From: Propionibacteriales bacterium
GTDB lineage: Bacteria > Actinomycetota > Actinomycetes > Propionibacteriales > Nocardioidaceae
DNA: 64,000 bases
Reading direction: 5' to 3'
Assembly: GCA_026392465.1 (NCBI GenBank)
Contig: JAPLCA010000005.1
Location: 62,001-126,000, forward strand
Position 1 is the first letter of the stretch, and each line of letters starts with the position of its first letter. Below, piece by piece: positions 40,320-49,692 of this stretch. The position numbers and the translations under genes are program-made. The notes below the pieces were generated by a model. It searched no databases. It was not told the DNA's origin and saw nothing but the letters and a program-made list of their open reading frames with translations.

Positions 40320-41651
40320 GTGCAGATCCTCGACGAGGCGGCGTCGCTGACGCGCTGGGGGCTCAACCATGCGGTGCCTCGCCTCGGCATACGAGCAGGG
40401 GCGCGTCGCGGTGACCTGCAGGCTCGGCTGATCGTGGCGACCGCGTCGGGCAGCGACGCCGAAGACGACGGCAGCCTGCCACTCGACCTCTTCGAGGAGG
40501 TGCGTGCGAGCGGACCTCTGCACAAGAGCGCCTTCGCGTACGTCACCGCCACGCATCCGGTCGTCAAGGAGGTGCTCGGCAGCCCCGACGTGCACGCCGG
40601 CGTCGATTTCGGCACGGGCGGGCTGCTCGGTCCCGTGCGCCGCTGGGCCGAGAGCAGCACCCCGATCGGGCCCCTGACGCCGCCGTCGCTGCTGTCGGTC
40701 GAGCCACCGGAGCACACGCGGTACCGCAAGCTCGTGACCCGCGTCTTCTCCGTCAAGGCGGTGCGGGGACTGCAGGACCGGACCCAGGACATCGCCGACC
40801 AGCTGCTCGACGACCTCGCCGGCAGCGACGACGGGACCGTCGACCTCGTCCAGCGCTACTGCGCGCTGCTGCCGGTCACGGTCATCGCCGAGATCCTCGG
40901 CGTCCCGCACGACCAGCGCGACAAGGTGCTTGAGTTCGGCGAGGGCGCCGCGCCCAGTCTCGACCTCGGGCTGCCGCTCGGACGGTTTCGGACCGTCGAA
41001 CGGTCGCTCCGCGCGTTCGAGCGCTGGCTCGACGACCACATCGCCGCCGTCCGCCACGACCCGGGCGACGACCTCCTCAGCCAGCTCGTGCTCGCGCAGG
41101 ACGACGACGGTGTCGAGCTGACCGACCTCGAGCTCAAGGCGACCGCCGGCCTCGTGCTGGCCGCCGGCTTCGAGACGACCGTCAACCTGCTCGGCAACGG
41201 CATCGCCCTGCTCCACCAGCACCCCGAGCAGCTCGAGCTACTCCAGGAGAAGCCGGACCTGTGGTCGCGCGCGGTCGACGAGGTGCTGCGCTACGACCCA
41301 CCCGTGCTCCTCACCGGCCGCAGCGTCGTCAACGACACGGTTCTTGGCGGACGCGAGGTCCCACGCGGCTCCGTCGTCACGACCCTCCTCGCGGGCGCCA
41401 ACCGCGACCCCGACGTGTTCGCCGACCCGCAGCGCTTCGACGTCAGCCGCGAGGACGCCGACCAGCACGTGTCGTTCTCCTCCGGCCGCCACTACTGCCT
41501 GGGCGCCGCCCTCGCGCGCATGGAGGGGGAGGTGGGGCTGCGCACCCTCCTCACCCGCTACCCGAACCTGACCCTCGAGCCCGGCGCGGAGCGACGTTCG
41601 ACCAGGATCCTGCGCGGTTACGCGGCGCTGCCCGCTCGCCTTGCAGGCTGA
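40320..41651 (+). CDS. Cytochrome P450
   Basis: The 443-residue protein has the P450 landmarks: an I-helix AGFETT (oxygen-binding region), ExxR in DEVLRY, and the haem-binding FSSGRHYCLGAAL with Cys 393. It is soluble, as usual for actinobacterial P450s, and needs a separate ferredoxin/reductase that is not encoded beside it. GTG 40320 follows GGAGG. Substrate unknown. Confidence 0.94.
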   Translation: MQILDEAASLTRWGLNHAVPRLGIRAGARRGDLQARLIVATASGSDAEDDGSLPLDLFEEVRASGPLHKSAFAYVTATHPVVKEVLGSPDVHAGVDFGTGGLLGPVRRWAESSTPIGPLTPPSLLSVEPPEHTRYRKLVTRVFSVKAVRGLQDRTQDIADQLLDDLAGSDDGTVDLVQRYCALLPVTVIAEILGVPHDQRDKVLEFGEGAAPSLDLGLPLGRFRTVERSLRAFERWLDDHIAAVRHDPGDDLLSQLVLAQDDDGVELTDLELKATAGLVLAAGFETTVNLLGNGIALLHQHPEQLELLQEKPDLWSRAVDEVLRYDPPVLLTGRSVVNDTVLGGREVPRGSVVTTLLAGANRDPDVFADPQRFDVSREDADQHVSFSSGRHYCLGAALARMEGEVGLRTLLTRYPNLTLEPGAERRSTRILRGYAALPARLAG

Positions 41652-41862
41652 TGCGGCGAGAGCACTCGCGCGCAGGCCCCGACGGGGCGCCGTGACGGCG
41701 TAGCGCGGATGCGATCGCGTACCGGAGGTGATGTTCTCCAGCCTGAGCTCGAGCAGACCGGTTCGATCGTCCCATGCGGGCATGCGTTTCTCGGGAACGA
41801 GCCGTCCATCCAGAGGGGCTGCCGACACTGAGGTTCTCACCCTCGACGATCGGACCCCCACC

Positions 41863-43101
41863 ATGCCCAAGGACACACCCCTCTTACGACCACGGCGGCT
41901 TGCGCAGCCGTCGACCTCGGACGCCCCGGTCCTCAACGTGGCGATCTATCCCTACCTCCCGCGGCCCCAGCAGTTCGAGGACGCCATCACGGCGGCGTGG
42001 CAGTCGGTGCGTCCGCAGGGCCCGGCGATCAACTTTGTCGACTACGACTGCTACACGTGCGATCCTCCGATCACGCTCGACGTCTTCACCTTCGACACCA
42101 TCTTCATCAACCACTTCGTCCAGGCGGGTTACCTCCTCCCCGTGGACGGTCAGCTCTCGTCGGACTTCTTCGACTTCGCGGTCGGTGCCGTCACCGTCGG
42201 CGGACAACCGGTCGCCTACCCGCAGCTCGGTTGCCTCAGCTCGCTCGTCGTCCGACGTGGAGACACGCCCCTGCTCCTGGCGGAAGGAAGTGACGGCGTG
42301 TACGACGTGCTCGGTCCCGCGGCCGATCCCACCGTCCCCCAGCCACCGCCGGGATCAGGCCTCCTGATCGACTACACCGGCCGCACGACCGACGCCTGCG
42401 AGTACGCGCAGGCTGTCCAGCAGCACACCGGTGTCTACGACACGGCGTTCGTCCCGCCTCCGTCCCTCGACCAGCCCTCGATCGACGCTCTGCTCAACTA
42501 CACGAAGGCGGCAGGACGTGCGCAGGCCGGCTTCCACGACTCCGGTTCACAGCGTCAGCAGTGGTTCACGGGCGGCTTGGGTCGAGCGATGGCAGGCGTC
42601 ACCGAGAGCCTGTCGACCTTCCCGGTCGACCAGATCGGCAACTACACGGTCCGACCCAAGCCGCTCGCCGTGGCCGCCGGTCGCGGCCAGAACGGCTACT
42701 TCGTCGATGGCGTGGGCGTCAGTCCCCGAAGCACCGACCTGGACGCTGCTCAAGCGATGGCGCAGGTGATGACGTCCCAGCAGGTTCTTGCCCAGGGGTG
42801 CGTGGCTCGCTCGTCGAACGAGAACCCGCAGTACCTCATCCCCGCCAGGCAGTCGACACTCGGCTACCTCGGCACGACCGACCGGCTCTACAACGACATC
42901 AATCAGATCGTGTCCGGCGGACCTCGCCACGCCTTCACGGTGGACGTGACGGTCCGTGACTGGATCGCCGCTCAGGCGGTCGCCATCCGCGACCAGCTTC
43001 TGCAGAACGACGTCGAGGCCAACGACACGATTCACGTCAACGACCTCCCGATCCATCCGGCGCTTGCAAGTCTCCCCGCCAACCTCGCCCGGAAGAGGTG
43101 A
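41863..43101 (+). CDS. Thiaminase I (thiamine pyridinylase) homologue
   Basis: The 412-residue product aligns by eye with thiaminase I: VLNVAIYPYLPRPQQFEDAI at the start, INFVDYDCYTCDPP and LDVFTFDTIFINHFVQAGYLLP. The nucleophile position is Cys 124 in AYPQLGCLSSLVVRRGD, matching the PQ..C element of the Paenibacillus enzyme. Thiaminase I has a periplasmic-binding-protein fold and splits thiamine with an added base. No signal peptide is visible from ATG 41863, and no thiamine biosynthesis gene is adjacent, so whether it destroys, salvages or merely binds a thiamine-like ligand is open. Confidence 0.82.
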   Translation: MPKDTPLLRPRRLAQPSTSDAPVLNVAIYPYLPRPQQFEDAITAAWQSVRPQGPAINFVDYDCYTCDPPITLDVFTFDTIFINHFVQAGYLLPVDGQLSSDFFDFAVGAVTVGGQPVAYPQLGCLSSLVVRRGDTPLLLAEGSDGVYDVLGPAADPTVPQPPPGSGLLIDYTGRTTDACEYAQAVQQHTGVYDTAFVPPPSLDQPSIDALLNYTKAAGRAQAGFHDSGSQRQQWFTGGLGRAMAGVTESLSTFPVDQIGNYTVRPKPLAVAAGRGQNGYFVDGVGVSPRSTDLDAAQAMAQVMTSQQVLAQGCVARSSNENPQYLIPARQSTLGYLGTTDRLYNDINQIVSGGPRHAFTVDVTVRDWIAAQAVAIRDQLLQNDVEANDTIHVNDLPIHPALASLPANLARKR

Positions 43102-43131
43102 CGCCCATCCACGGCACGCGCGACTGACCTT

Positions 43132-43170
43132 CGTGGTCGACCACGGCCGGAGCGCACCGGTCCTCCGGCC
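43132..43170 (+). terminator. Terminator hairpin after the thiaminase gene
   Basis: A 14-bp palindrome CGTGGTCGACCACG (43132-43145) is followed by GGCCGGAG / CTCCGGCC arms (43145-43152 and 43163-43170). The remaining 250 bp to 43426 hold the upstream region of the Ig-like gene and no supportable ORF. Confidence 0.65.
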
Positions 43171-43426
43171 GACCACGCCTGGGCAGGATGTCGTCACCGG
43201 GCTCGGGGCGGGCCGGGAGCGTACGCGACGCGACGCGGAGGTCCGACCGTCCTCTCGGGGTTGCGGCATGCTGCGCAGGTCGTGCGGAGGTTTCTCCCAG
43301 TTTTGAGGACACGGCGATGAAACCGCTGTTACGTTGCGGGTCGACCACGGTGCCTGGAGCTCCGCCGCGACGCGGCGGTGCACCGCGGTCCTCACCGGCC
43401 CCGCGGCCACTTTCTTGGGAGAACTC

Positions 43427-46033
43427 GTGTTTCGTCATGCCATCACGCCTGCCCGTGGGGGAGGGGGACGATCGCGCCGTACGGCCGCGACCGCGCCCCG
43501 GTCCCTCGTGAGCGTCGCGACGCTCGTCGCGCTCGTCCTGTCCGCCCTCGCGTTCGGTGCGCTGCCCGCGCAGGCCGAGCCGGAGGCCAAGCCCACCGTC
43601 GGTCTGCTCAACGCGAACGCGAGTGCGTCCTGGGACGCGGACACCCGGGACAAGCTGAAGGCGACCGATGGCTTCGCCGACGTCGTCGTCCTGCCCGAGT
43701 CCGCGTGCGGTGCCGGTACCCCGACGCTGCAGGACCTGGAGAAGTACGACGCCGTGATGGTCTGGAACGACTGCGGCTTCCAGGACCCGCGCGCTCTCGG
43801 TGACGTCCTCGCCGACTATGTCGACGGCGGCGGACACGTCGTGGTCGCGGCCTTCGCTGGAGCGAACAGCATCGCCGGTCGGTTCAGCACCGAGGGCTAC
43901 TCGGCCGTCGTGTCGTCCGGGGGCGGCGGGGGTGGCCGCGCCCACCTCGTCGTCGACGACGCCGACGACCCGTTGCTGGCCGGCGTCGGCTCGTTCGACG
44001 GAGGCGGCAGCAGCTACCGCATCCCCGTGGCCCCGGCCGAGGGATCGACCGTGGTCGCGCACTGGAGCACGGGCGAGCCGCTCGTGGTCCGCGGCGAGAA
44101 GTCGATCTACCTGAACTTCTTCCCCCCGTCGAGCGACGCCCGCTCGGACTTCTGGGACGCGTCCACCGACGGCACGCGCCTGCTCGCCAACGCGCTCAAC
44201 GCGACGCTCGCGCCCGTCGTCAAGGCCCCCAGCTTCACGAGCGACGCGACGGCGTCGTTCACCGCCGGTGTCGAGGGAAGCTTCACCGTCACGACGAAGG
44301 CGAAGCCCGCGGCGACGATCTCGGCGACGTCCGAGCTGCCCAGCGGCCTCACGCTCACCGACAACGGCGACGGCACGGCCACGCTGGCCGGCACCCCGGC
44401 CGCCGGGACCGGTGGCCTCCACGACGTCGCGCTCAAGGCGACCAACGGCACCGACCCCGACGCCACACAGACGCTCGCGCTGACCGTCGACGAGGTCCCG
44501 GGCATCACGAGCCCCACGACTGCGGGCTTCACCGTCGGTGACGCCGGGACGTTCACGGTCACCACGACCGCCGGGTTCCCCTCCGACACGGCGCTGTCCG
44601 TGGCCGGCGACCTGCCGGCCGGTCTGACGTTCGTCGACAACGGTGACGGCACCGGCACTCTCGCCGGCACGCCCGCCGATGGCTCCGCCGACTCCTACCC
44701 GGTCACGGTCGAGGCGTCGAACGCGAAGCTGTCGAGCACGCAGGACGTCACGGTCACGGTGTCGCTCGCGACGCAGACCGTCGCCATCACGTCCGAGGCC
44801 CCCGCGAACGCGGTGGTCGGCCAGACCTACGCGGTCACCACCTCCGCCGGCGACTCCGGACAGCCCGTCGTCCTCTCCGTCGACGAGGCCTCGGCCGGCG
44901 TCTGCGCCATCGACGGCTCCACGGTGACGTTCCAGCACCCGGGTGCCTGCGTCGTCGACGCCGACCAGGAGGGCGACGGCCGCTACGCCGCCGCCTCGAC
45001 GAGCCAGACGATCACCGTCGCCCAGGCCGCGACGTCAACCACGCTCACGGTCGCGCGGGACGCGCTCTCCGCTGCCGTGAAGCCCACGGCTCCCGGCGCC
45101 GGTGCGCCGACCGGCACCGTGACCTTCTCGGTCGACGGCGAGACGGTCGGCACCGCACCCGTCGTCGACGGTGTCGCGTCGCTCGCGTACCGGGTCGAGG
45201 CCGGCAAGGAGCGGGCCGTCGCGGCGGCCTACGCCGGAGACGCCGACTTCGTCGGCTCGTCGGACTCGACGGCACGTCAGGACCCGGTCGTCACGGCCAA
45301 GGTCAGCAGCGCGGTCAGGAAGTCGGCCAGTGGCTGGTACCGCACGCCCGTGACGATCTCCTTCCAGTGCACCCCGACGAGCGGCGCGCTGGTCGGCAGC
45401 TGCCCGGCGCCCGTCACGCTCGGCCGCAACGGTGCGGGCCAGTCGGTCACGCGCACGGTGCTCGCTGCCGACGGCGGCGCCACGACCGTCACGGTCGCCG
45501 GCGTCAACATCGACCGGACGGCTCCGCGGGTCGCGGTCAAGGGCGTGTCGAAGGGCCGGGTCTACGCCGGTCAGGCGCCCCGCGCCACGTGCACGAGCCG
45601 CGACGCCCTCTCGGGCATCGCGTCGTGCCGGACCAGCCGTAAGGTCTCGGGCGAGACGGTGACCGTCACCGCCCGCGCCACCGACCGGGCGGGCAACACG
45701 AGCACCGCCTCGGTGACCTACCGCGTCGCGAAGTTCTACGTCGCGGGCGCCACGTTCCGCGACGGCGCGTGGCAGGTGCGGGACGGCCAGACGTACCAGG
45801 TGGTCGCCCTGACCTCCGGCACGGCCCGGCCGCAGTACTACAACGCTGCACCGCGCGGCAGCCGTCCGACCGCGTCGGGCAGCTACCTCGTGCGGGCCGG
45901 CAAGCAGGCGGGCCTGAACCGCTTCTCGCTGCCGGTGCGGATGGACCGCGGCATGAGCCGCAAGGGTCACTGGGTGCTCGGCGTCAAGACCGGCTCGACC
46001 CTGCACACCATCCCGGTGCGTGCGCAGCGCTGA
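43427..46033 (+). CDS. Secreted multidomain surface protein with Ig-like repeats
   Basis: The 868-residue product (GTG 43427, GGGAGA upstream) has a signal peptide with a long basic start and ALPAQA cleavage region. Residues 45-260 form a Rossmann/ThuA-like domain (TVGLLNANASASWD, VMVWNDCGFQDP, DYVDGGGHVVVAAF). Then come several Ig-like domains: two putative-Ig repeats with PSGLTLTDNGDGTATLAGTP and PAGLTFVDNGDGTGTLAGTP, a Big-3-type domain, and a Cys-containing module. It ends in a basic beta domain (SLPVRMDRGMSRKGHW). No LPxTG anchor is seen. It probably acts in adhesion or binding outside the cell. Confidence 0.85.
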   Translation: MFRHAITPARGGGGRSRRTAATAPRSLVSVATLVALVLSALAFGALPAQAEPEAKPTVGLLNANASASWDADTRDKLKATDGFADVVVLPESACGAGTPTLQDLEKYDAVMVWNDCGFQDPRALGDVLADYVDGGGHVVVAAFAGANSIAGRFSTEGYSAVVSSGGGGGGRAHLVVDDADDPLLAGVGSFDGGGSSYRIPVAPAEGSTVVAHWSTGEPLVVRGEKSIYLNFFPPSSDARSDFWDASTDGTRLLANALNATLAPVVKAPSFTSDATASFTAGVEGSFTVTTKAKPAATISATSELPSGLTLTDNGDGTATLAGTPAAGTGGLHDVALKATNGTDPDATQTLALTVDEVPGITSPTTAGFTVGDAGTFTVTTTAGFPSDTALSVAGDLPAGLTFVDNGDGTGTLAGTPADGSADSYPVTVEASNAKLSSTQDVTVTVSLATQTVAITSEAPANAVVGQTYAVTTSAGDSGQPVVLSVDEASAGVCAIDGSTVTFQHPGACVVDADQEGDGRYAAASTSQTITVAQAATSTTLTVARDALSAAVKPTAPGAGAPTGTVTFSVDGETVGTAPVVDGVASLAYRVEAGKERAVAAAYAGDADFVGSSDSTARQDPVVTAKVSSAVRKSASGWYRTPVTISFQCTPTSGALVGSCPAPVTLGRNGAGQSVTRTVLAADGGATTVTVAGVNIDRTAPRVAVKGVSKGRVYAGQAPRATCTSRDALSGIASCRTSRKVSGETVTVTARATDRAGNTSTASVTYRVAKFYVAGATFRDGAWQVRDGQTYQVVALTSGTARPQYYNAAPRGSRPTASGSYLVRAGKQAGLNRFSLPVRMDRGMSRKGHWVLGVKTGSTLHTIPVRAQR

Positions 46034-46051
46034 ACCAGCCACACCCGGAGC

Positions 46052-46084
46052 CGGGCCCGTCCGTGAACCTCACGGGCGGGCCCG
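46052..46084 (+). terminator. Terminator hairpin after the Ig-like protein gene
   Basis: CGGGCCCG at 46052-46059 pairs with CGGGCCCG at 46077-46084, with CCGTGA/TCACGG extending the stem inside. Confidence 0.75.
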
Positions 46085-46267
46085 TCGCCGTGCTGGGGAC
46101 GTGCGTCCCAAGCCCGACCGGCCGATGAGGATGGTCGGCGGTGGTTCTGCCACCTGAAGCGCGCGTATGAGGTGGAGGATCCACCTCCGAGCGGGACGCC
46201 CGGGGGAGGTGCCTCGCCTACCCTCGACGCCGACGGTCCGCACCAACCCACGCTGGTGCGGACCGCT

Positions 46268-46687
46268 TCAGGCGATGCTGGCGACCACGACGAGCGACAC
46301 GGCGACCTGGGTGGCCGCCGGGACGAGCGTCGCGGGGTGGAAGGTCGTCTCCATCGCGGTGGCGGCGAGGTCGTCCGGCATGACGAGGTCGACGAGCCGG
46401 AACGCGACCGCCTGCACCACGACGCCGAACAGCCCGAAGACGATCGTGTACCCGAGGGCCTCGCCGAAGGAGGCGTCGGCGTGGTGCCAGATCGCGGTGT
46501 AGACCACGAGGCCGAGCCCGAGGATGCCCGACGCCGCGACCAGCGCCGCGTTCACCGAGCCGGCCATGATGTGCCGGCCGAGGTGGCCGGGCGTCAGCAG
46601 GTCGAGCACGCCGTAGCCGACGCCGAGCACGACGATGCCGACGACGGCGTAGGCGAGGGCATAGCCGACGGAGGTCAGCAGGTCCAT
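46268..46687 (-). CDS. DUF350 membrane protein (YjfL-like)
   Basis: The 139-residue protein consists of four membrane helices, with the DUF350 features GHLGRHIMAGSVNAALVAASGIL and a second copy-like half. It is the third gene of a minus-strand set (Gly-rich anchored protein, glutathionylspermidine-synthase-like enzyme, DUF350) that matches the yjfM/yjfC/yjfL grouping of enterobacteria. GAGGAGA precedes the ATG. The family's biochemical role is unknown; envelope stress is the usual suggestion. Confidence 0.88.
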   Translation of the reverse strand: MDLLTSVGYALAYAVVGIVVLGVGYGVLDLLTPGHLGRHIMAGSVNAALVAASGILGLGLVVYTAIWHHADASFGEALGYTIVFGLFGVVVQAVAFRLVDLVMPDDLAATAMETTFHPATLVPAATQVAVSLVVVASIA

Positions 46688-46721
46688 GGAGGTCTCCTCG
46701 GATGGTGGGATCGGGCGGCGG

Positions 46722-47939
46722 TCAGGGGTGGTCGGTGTCGGCGAGCCAGGACGCTACCTGCTCGGGCGACGAGCGGGGCGTGTCCATCAGGTGCGGGACG
46801 AAGCGGGCCCGGGTGGTGGTGATCCGCTCACGCGACTCGCGGATGCCGAGGCCCGCGGCGCGGCCGCCGATCACCCACGTCCCCAGCACGGGGTGGTTGC
46901 CGTCGAAGTCGGGCAGGTCGACGTACTGCTGGTAGACCACCTGCTGGCTCTCGGTGTGCGAGCGGGGGACGGACTCGGCGATCCCCTCGCCGTGGACCTC
47001 CACGCCGTCACCCTCCCAGCCGAACAGCGGCTTGGTCACGTAGCGCCGCATCGCGTACGGCGCGTCGAAGTAGGAGGGGAGCAGGTTCGGGTGCCCGGGG
47101 AACATGTCCCACAGCACCGGCAGCAGCGCCTTCGAGCCCAGCAGCAGCTTCCACGGCGGCTCGATCCAGCGCGTCGTGCCCCTCCCGGCGATCAGGTGCT
47201 GGCCGAAGATCGAGTCGAGCATCCACTCCGTCGGGTACATCGCGAAGCAGTAGCGCATCTCCACGTCCTCGGGGTCGAGGAAGACCTCGCGGTCGTGGTG
47301 CCACCCGATGTCCTCGATGGTCACCCCGAGGGTCTGCACGCCCGCCTCCTGCGCGGTGTCCCGCAGGTACGCCACGGTCACCCAGTCCTCCGTCGGCTCC
47401 TGCTGCCCGACCGCGAAGTGCACGAGGTCGACGCCTCGCGTCCGCAGCTCGCCCCAGCGCCTCACGAGGTGCTCGTGCAGCATGTTCCACTGGTCGCGGT
47501 CGGGGTGGGTCTCCTCCAGCCACGTCCACTGGCAGACCGCCGCCTCGACGAGCCCGGCCGGGGTGTCGGCGTTGTACTCGAGCAGCCGCGGCTCGCCCGT
47601 GCCGTCCCACGCGAGGTCGAAGCGTCCGTAGAGGGAGATCTCGTCGGGGTCGTGCAGGGACCGGGCGAGCAGCTCGCCCGACCCTGGCGGCAGGCCCAGA
47701 CGTTCGACGACGCTGGGGTCGGCGACCATCCGACCGGCCGCCTCCACCGCCATCGCGTGCAGGTCGTCGGTGACGCGCTCGAGGTGCTCGACCTCGGTCT
47801 CGCTCAGCACGTAGCAGGCCGACTCGTCCCAGTAGGGCAGCTGCTCGCCGTCCTCGGCACGGTCGACGGCGTACGTGAGGCCCTCGCCCTCGACCTTCGC
47901 GAGCCAGTCGGGGCGTGGCTCGGACGCGAGTCGACGCAC
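46722..47939 (-). CDS. Glutathionylspermidine synthase-like ATP-grasp protein (YjfC type)
   Basis: The 405-residue enzyme matches the GSP_synth C-terminal ATP-grasp family: GRFDLAWDGTGEPRLLEYNADTP, LEETHPDRDQWN, YCFAMYPTEWM, and VTKPLFGWEGDGVEV with the ATP-binding lysine, then VLGTWVIGGRAAG. Family members of this type lack the amidase half and may ligate a peptide to an amine other than spermidine; the real substrate is unknown. GTG 47939 begins one base after the upstream gene's stop, so the two are coupled. Confidence 0.9.
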   Translation of the reverse strand: MRRLASEPRPDWLAKVEGEGLTYAVDRAEDGEQLPYWDESACYVLSETEVEHLERVTDDLHAMAVEAAGRMVADPSVVERLGLPPGSGELLARSLHDPDEISLYGRFDLAWDGTGEPRLLEYNADTPAGLVEAAVCQWTWLEETHPDRDQWNMLHEHLVRRWGELRTRGVDLVHFAVGQQEPTEDWVTVAYLRDTAQEAGVQTLGVTIEDIGWHHDREVFLDPEDVEMRYCFAMYPTEWMLDSIFGQHLIAGRGTTRWIEPPWKLLLGSKALLPVLWDMFPGHPNLLPSYFDAPYAMRRYVTKPLFGWEGDGVEVHGEGIAESVPRSHTESQQVVYQQYVDLPDFDGNHPVLGTWVIGGRAAGLGIRESRERITTTRARFVPHLMDTPRSSPEQVASWLADTDHP

Positions 47940-47940
47940 G

Positions 47941-48336
47941 TCAGCCGCCGAACGAGCTCTTGCCGGAGAAGAACCCGCCACGGGTCACCTCGCCGCCGTC
48001 GTACGCGACGCCGCCGCGCTTCACCGACGACGCCGGCGGGGTGTAGGAGCCCTGGCCCGAGACCTTCTCGCCGACGCCGGGCGCCGTGCGGCCCGAGGGG
48101 ATGTAGTACCAGCCGTAGCCGCCCCCGCCCGAGGAACCGCCGCCACCGGAGGCGCCGCCCCCGCCCGAGGAGTCGTCGTCGCAGCGTTCGTCGGAGACCC
48201 GGGTGTCGGTGTACCGGTCCACGCACACGCCGCGGTTGTCGGCACCGCCGTCGTTGGAGATGGCCACGATCGCGGTGACCGCCAGGGCCACGGCCCCGAC
48301 GCCCACGATGGCGGAGCGCTTCCTGTCCTCGTCCAC
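47941..48336 (-). CDS. Gly-rich membrane-anchored protein (DUF1190/YjfM-like)
   Basis: The 131-residue product has a single N-terminal membrane helix (IVGVGAVALAVTAIVAI), two Cys (GVCVDRYT, DERCDDD), a long Gly/Ser linker, and a C-terminal RGGFFSGKSSFGG. This layout and the operon partners resemble DUF1190 proteins such as YjfM/YgiB; that assignment is inference from layout and context. It precedes and is coupled to the ATP-grasp gene. Confidence 0.75.
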   Translation of the reverse strand: MDEDRKRSAIVGVGAVALAVTAIVAISNDGGADNRGVCVDRYTDTRVSDERCDDDSSGGGGASGGGGSSGGGGYGWYYIPSGRTAPGVGEKVSGQGSYTPPASSVKRGGVAYDGGEVTRGGFFSGKSSFGG

Positions 48337-48381
48337 GCAGCACCGTAGCGAAGGCCGGTCCGGCGCGCCCGCCCAACGACG

Positions 48382-49692
48382 TCAGGCGGGCGGCAGGTCG
48401 ATGGTGAACGTCGTCGGGTCGTGCGCCGACGTCACGCTCACCGTGCCGCCCACCGTCGCCGCGACCCGTCGGGCGAGGGGGAGGCCGAGGCCGGCGCCCT
48501 CCCCGTCGTCGCTGCGCCGGAAGCCCGCGCGGAACACGTCCTCGCCGTGCGCGGGGTCGAGACCGGCCCCGTCGTCGCTCACCTCGACCACGACGCGGCC
48601 GGCGCGACGGCGCACCACGACCTCGACCCGGGTGCGGGCGTGCCGCACGGCGTTGTCGACGACGGGTCCGACGATCCGCTCCACGAGCTCGGCCGCGGCC
48701 GCGACGTGCAGGCCGGCCGCGGCGGCCACGTCGGTCCGGACGTCCGCGGCAGGCCGCGCCGCGACGAGCGCGGCGACGACCTCCCCGACGTCGGCCCGCC
48801 GAGGCGACCCTGTGGCGTGACGGGCCACCTCCAGGAGCGCCGTGATGGTGCCGTTCAGCCGGTCCACCTGCTCGAGCACCCGGACGAACCGCTCCCGGAC
48901 GTCGGGTGGGGGCGAGCCGAGCAGCGCCAGCTCGGCCTCACCGCGCAGCGCGGTCAACGGGGTGCGCAGCTCGTGCGCCAGCTCGCCGGTCAGGCGCTGC
49001 TCCGCGCGGATGGCCTGGGCCACGCGGTCGAGCAGGCGGTCCAGCGTCCGGCCCAGCCGGGCCAGCTCGTCGTCGCCGGTCAGGTCGAAGCGGGCCTCGA
49101 GGTCGTGCGCGCTCCACTCGTCGGCTGACTCGGTCATCTCCCCGACGCGGCGCAGCGTGCGTGACACGGTCCACGCCGTGGTAGCGGCGGTCCCGGCGAC
49201 CACGAGGAGCGCGGCCACGCCGAGCGCGCCGAGCAGGATGTCGCGGCTCGCCTCGTAGACGTCGAGCGACTCGGTGGCCACGACGACGGCGGTCAGGTCG
49301 TCACGTCCGGGGACGGCGACCGGTCGGGCCCGGAACAGCCGCTCGCCCCGCTTGAGCGTCGTCGCCTGCCGCACGTCGGCGAGACCGTCGACGACCGCTG
49401 TCGTCCGCGCGCCGGCGTCCGGACCCGAGACCTCCACGCCGGCGGCGTCGAACACCCAGACGCCGTCGAGGACGGTGTCAGCACCCACGTCGGGCACCTC
49501 GACGCGTCCCTGGCGGTCGGCGAGCGAGGCGGCCACCGTGTCGATGCGGTCGTCGAGGGCGGTCTGCACCTGCGCGGCCATCAGCTGGTTGGCGGCGAGC
49601 AGGACCACCACGAGCATGAGGGCCATCGCGCCCGTCGTGATGAGCGCCGTCGTGAGCACGAGGCGTCCGCGCACCCCGGGCGAGCGGCTCAT
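48382..49692 (-). CDS. Sensor histidine kinase
   Basis: The 436-residue protein has two membrane helices bracketing an extracytoplasmic sensor of about 120 residues, a HAMP domain near residue 190-240, the phospho-acceptor in TGELAHELRTPLTALRG, and a HATPase with PVVDNAVRHA, VSDDGAGLDP and GAGLGLPLARR. It overlaps the response-regulator gene by 4 bp and phosphorylates it. The signal is unknown; the divergent glycosyltransferase cluster with repeated promoter motifs suggests an envelope link. Confidence 0.94.
   Translation of the reverse strand: MSRSPGVRGRLVLTTALITTGAMALMLVVVLLAANQLMAAQVQTALDDRIDTVAASLADRQGRVEVPDVGADTVLDGVWVFDAAGVEVSGPDAGARTTAVVDGLADVRQATTLKRGERLFRARPVAVPGRDDLTAVVVATESLDVYEASRDILLGALGVAALLVVAGTAATTAWTVSRTLRRVGEMTESADEWSAHDLEARFDLTGDDELARLGRTLDRLLDRVAQAIRAEQRLTGELAHELRTPLTALRGEAELALLGSPPPDVRERFVRVLEQVDRLNGTITALLEVARHATGSPRRADVGEVVAALVAARPAADVRTDVAAAAGLHVAAAAELVERIVGPVVDNAVRHARTRVEVVVRRRAGRVVVEVSDDGAGLDPAHGEDVFRAGFRRSDDGEGAGLGLPLARRVAATVGGTVSVTSAHDPTTFTIDLPPA

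Noticed and set aside
41652..41862. TPP riboswitch before the thiaminase gene
   Set aside because: No CTGAGA...ACCTGATC-type THI-box core is present in the upstream region.
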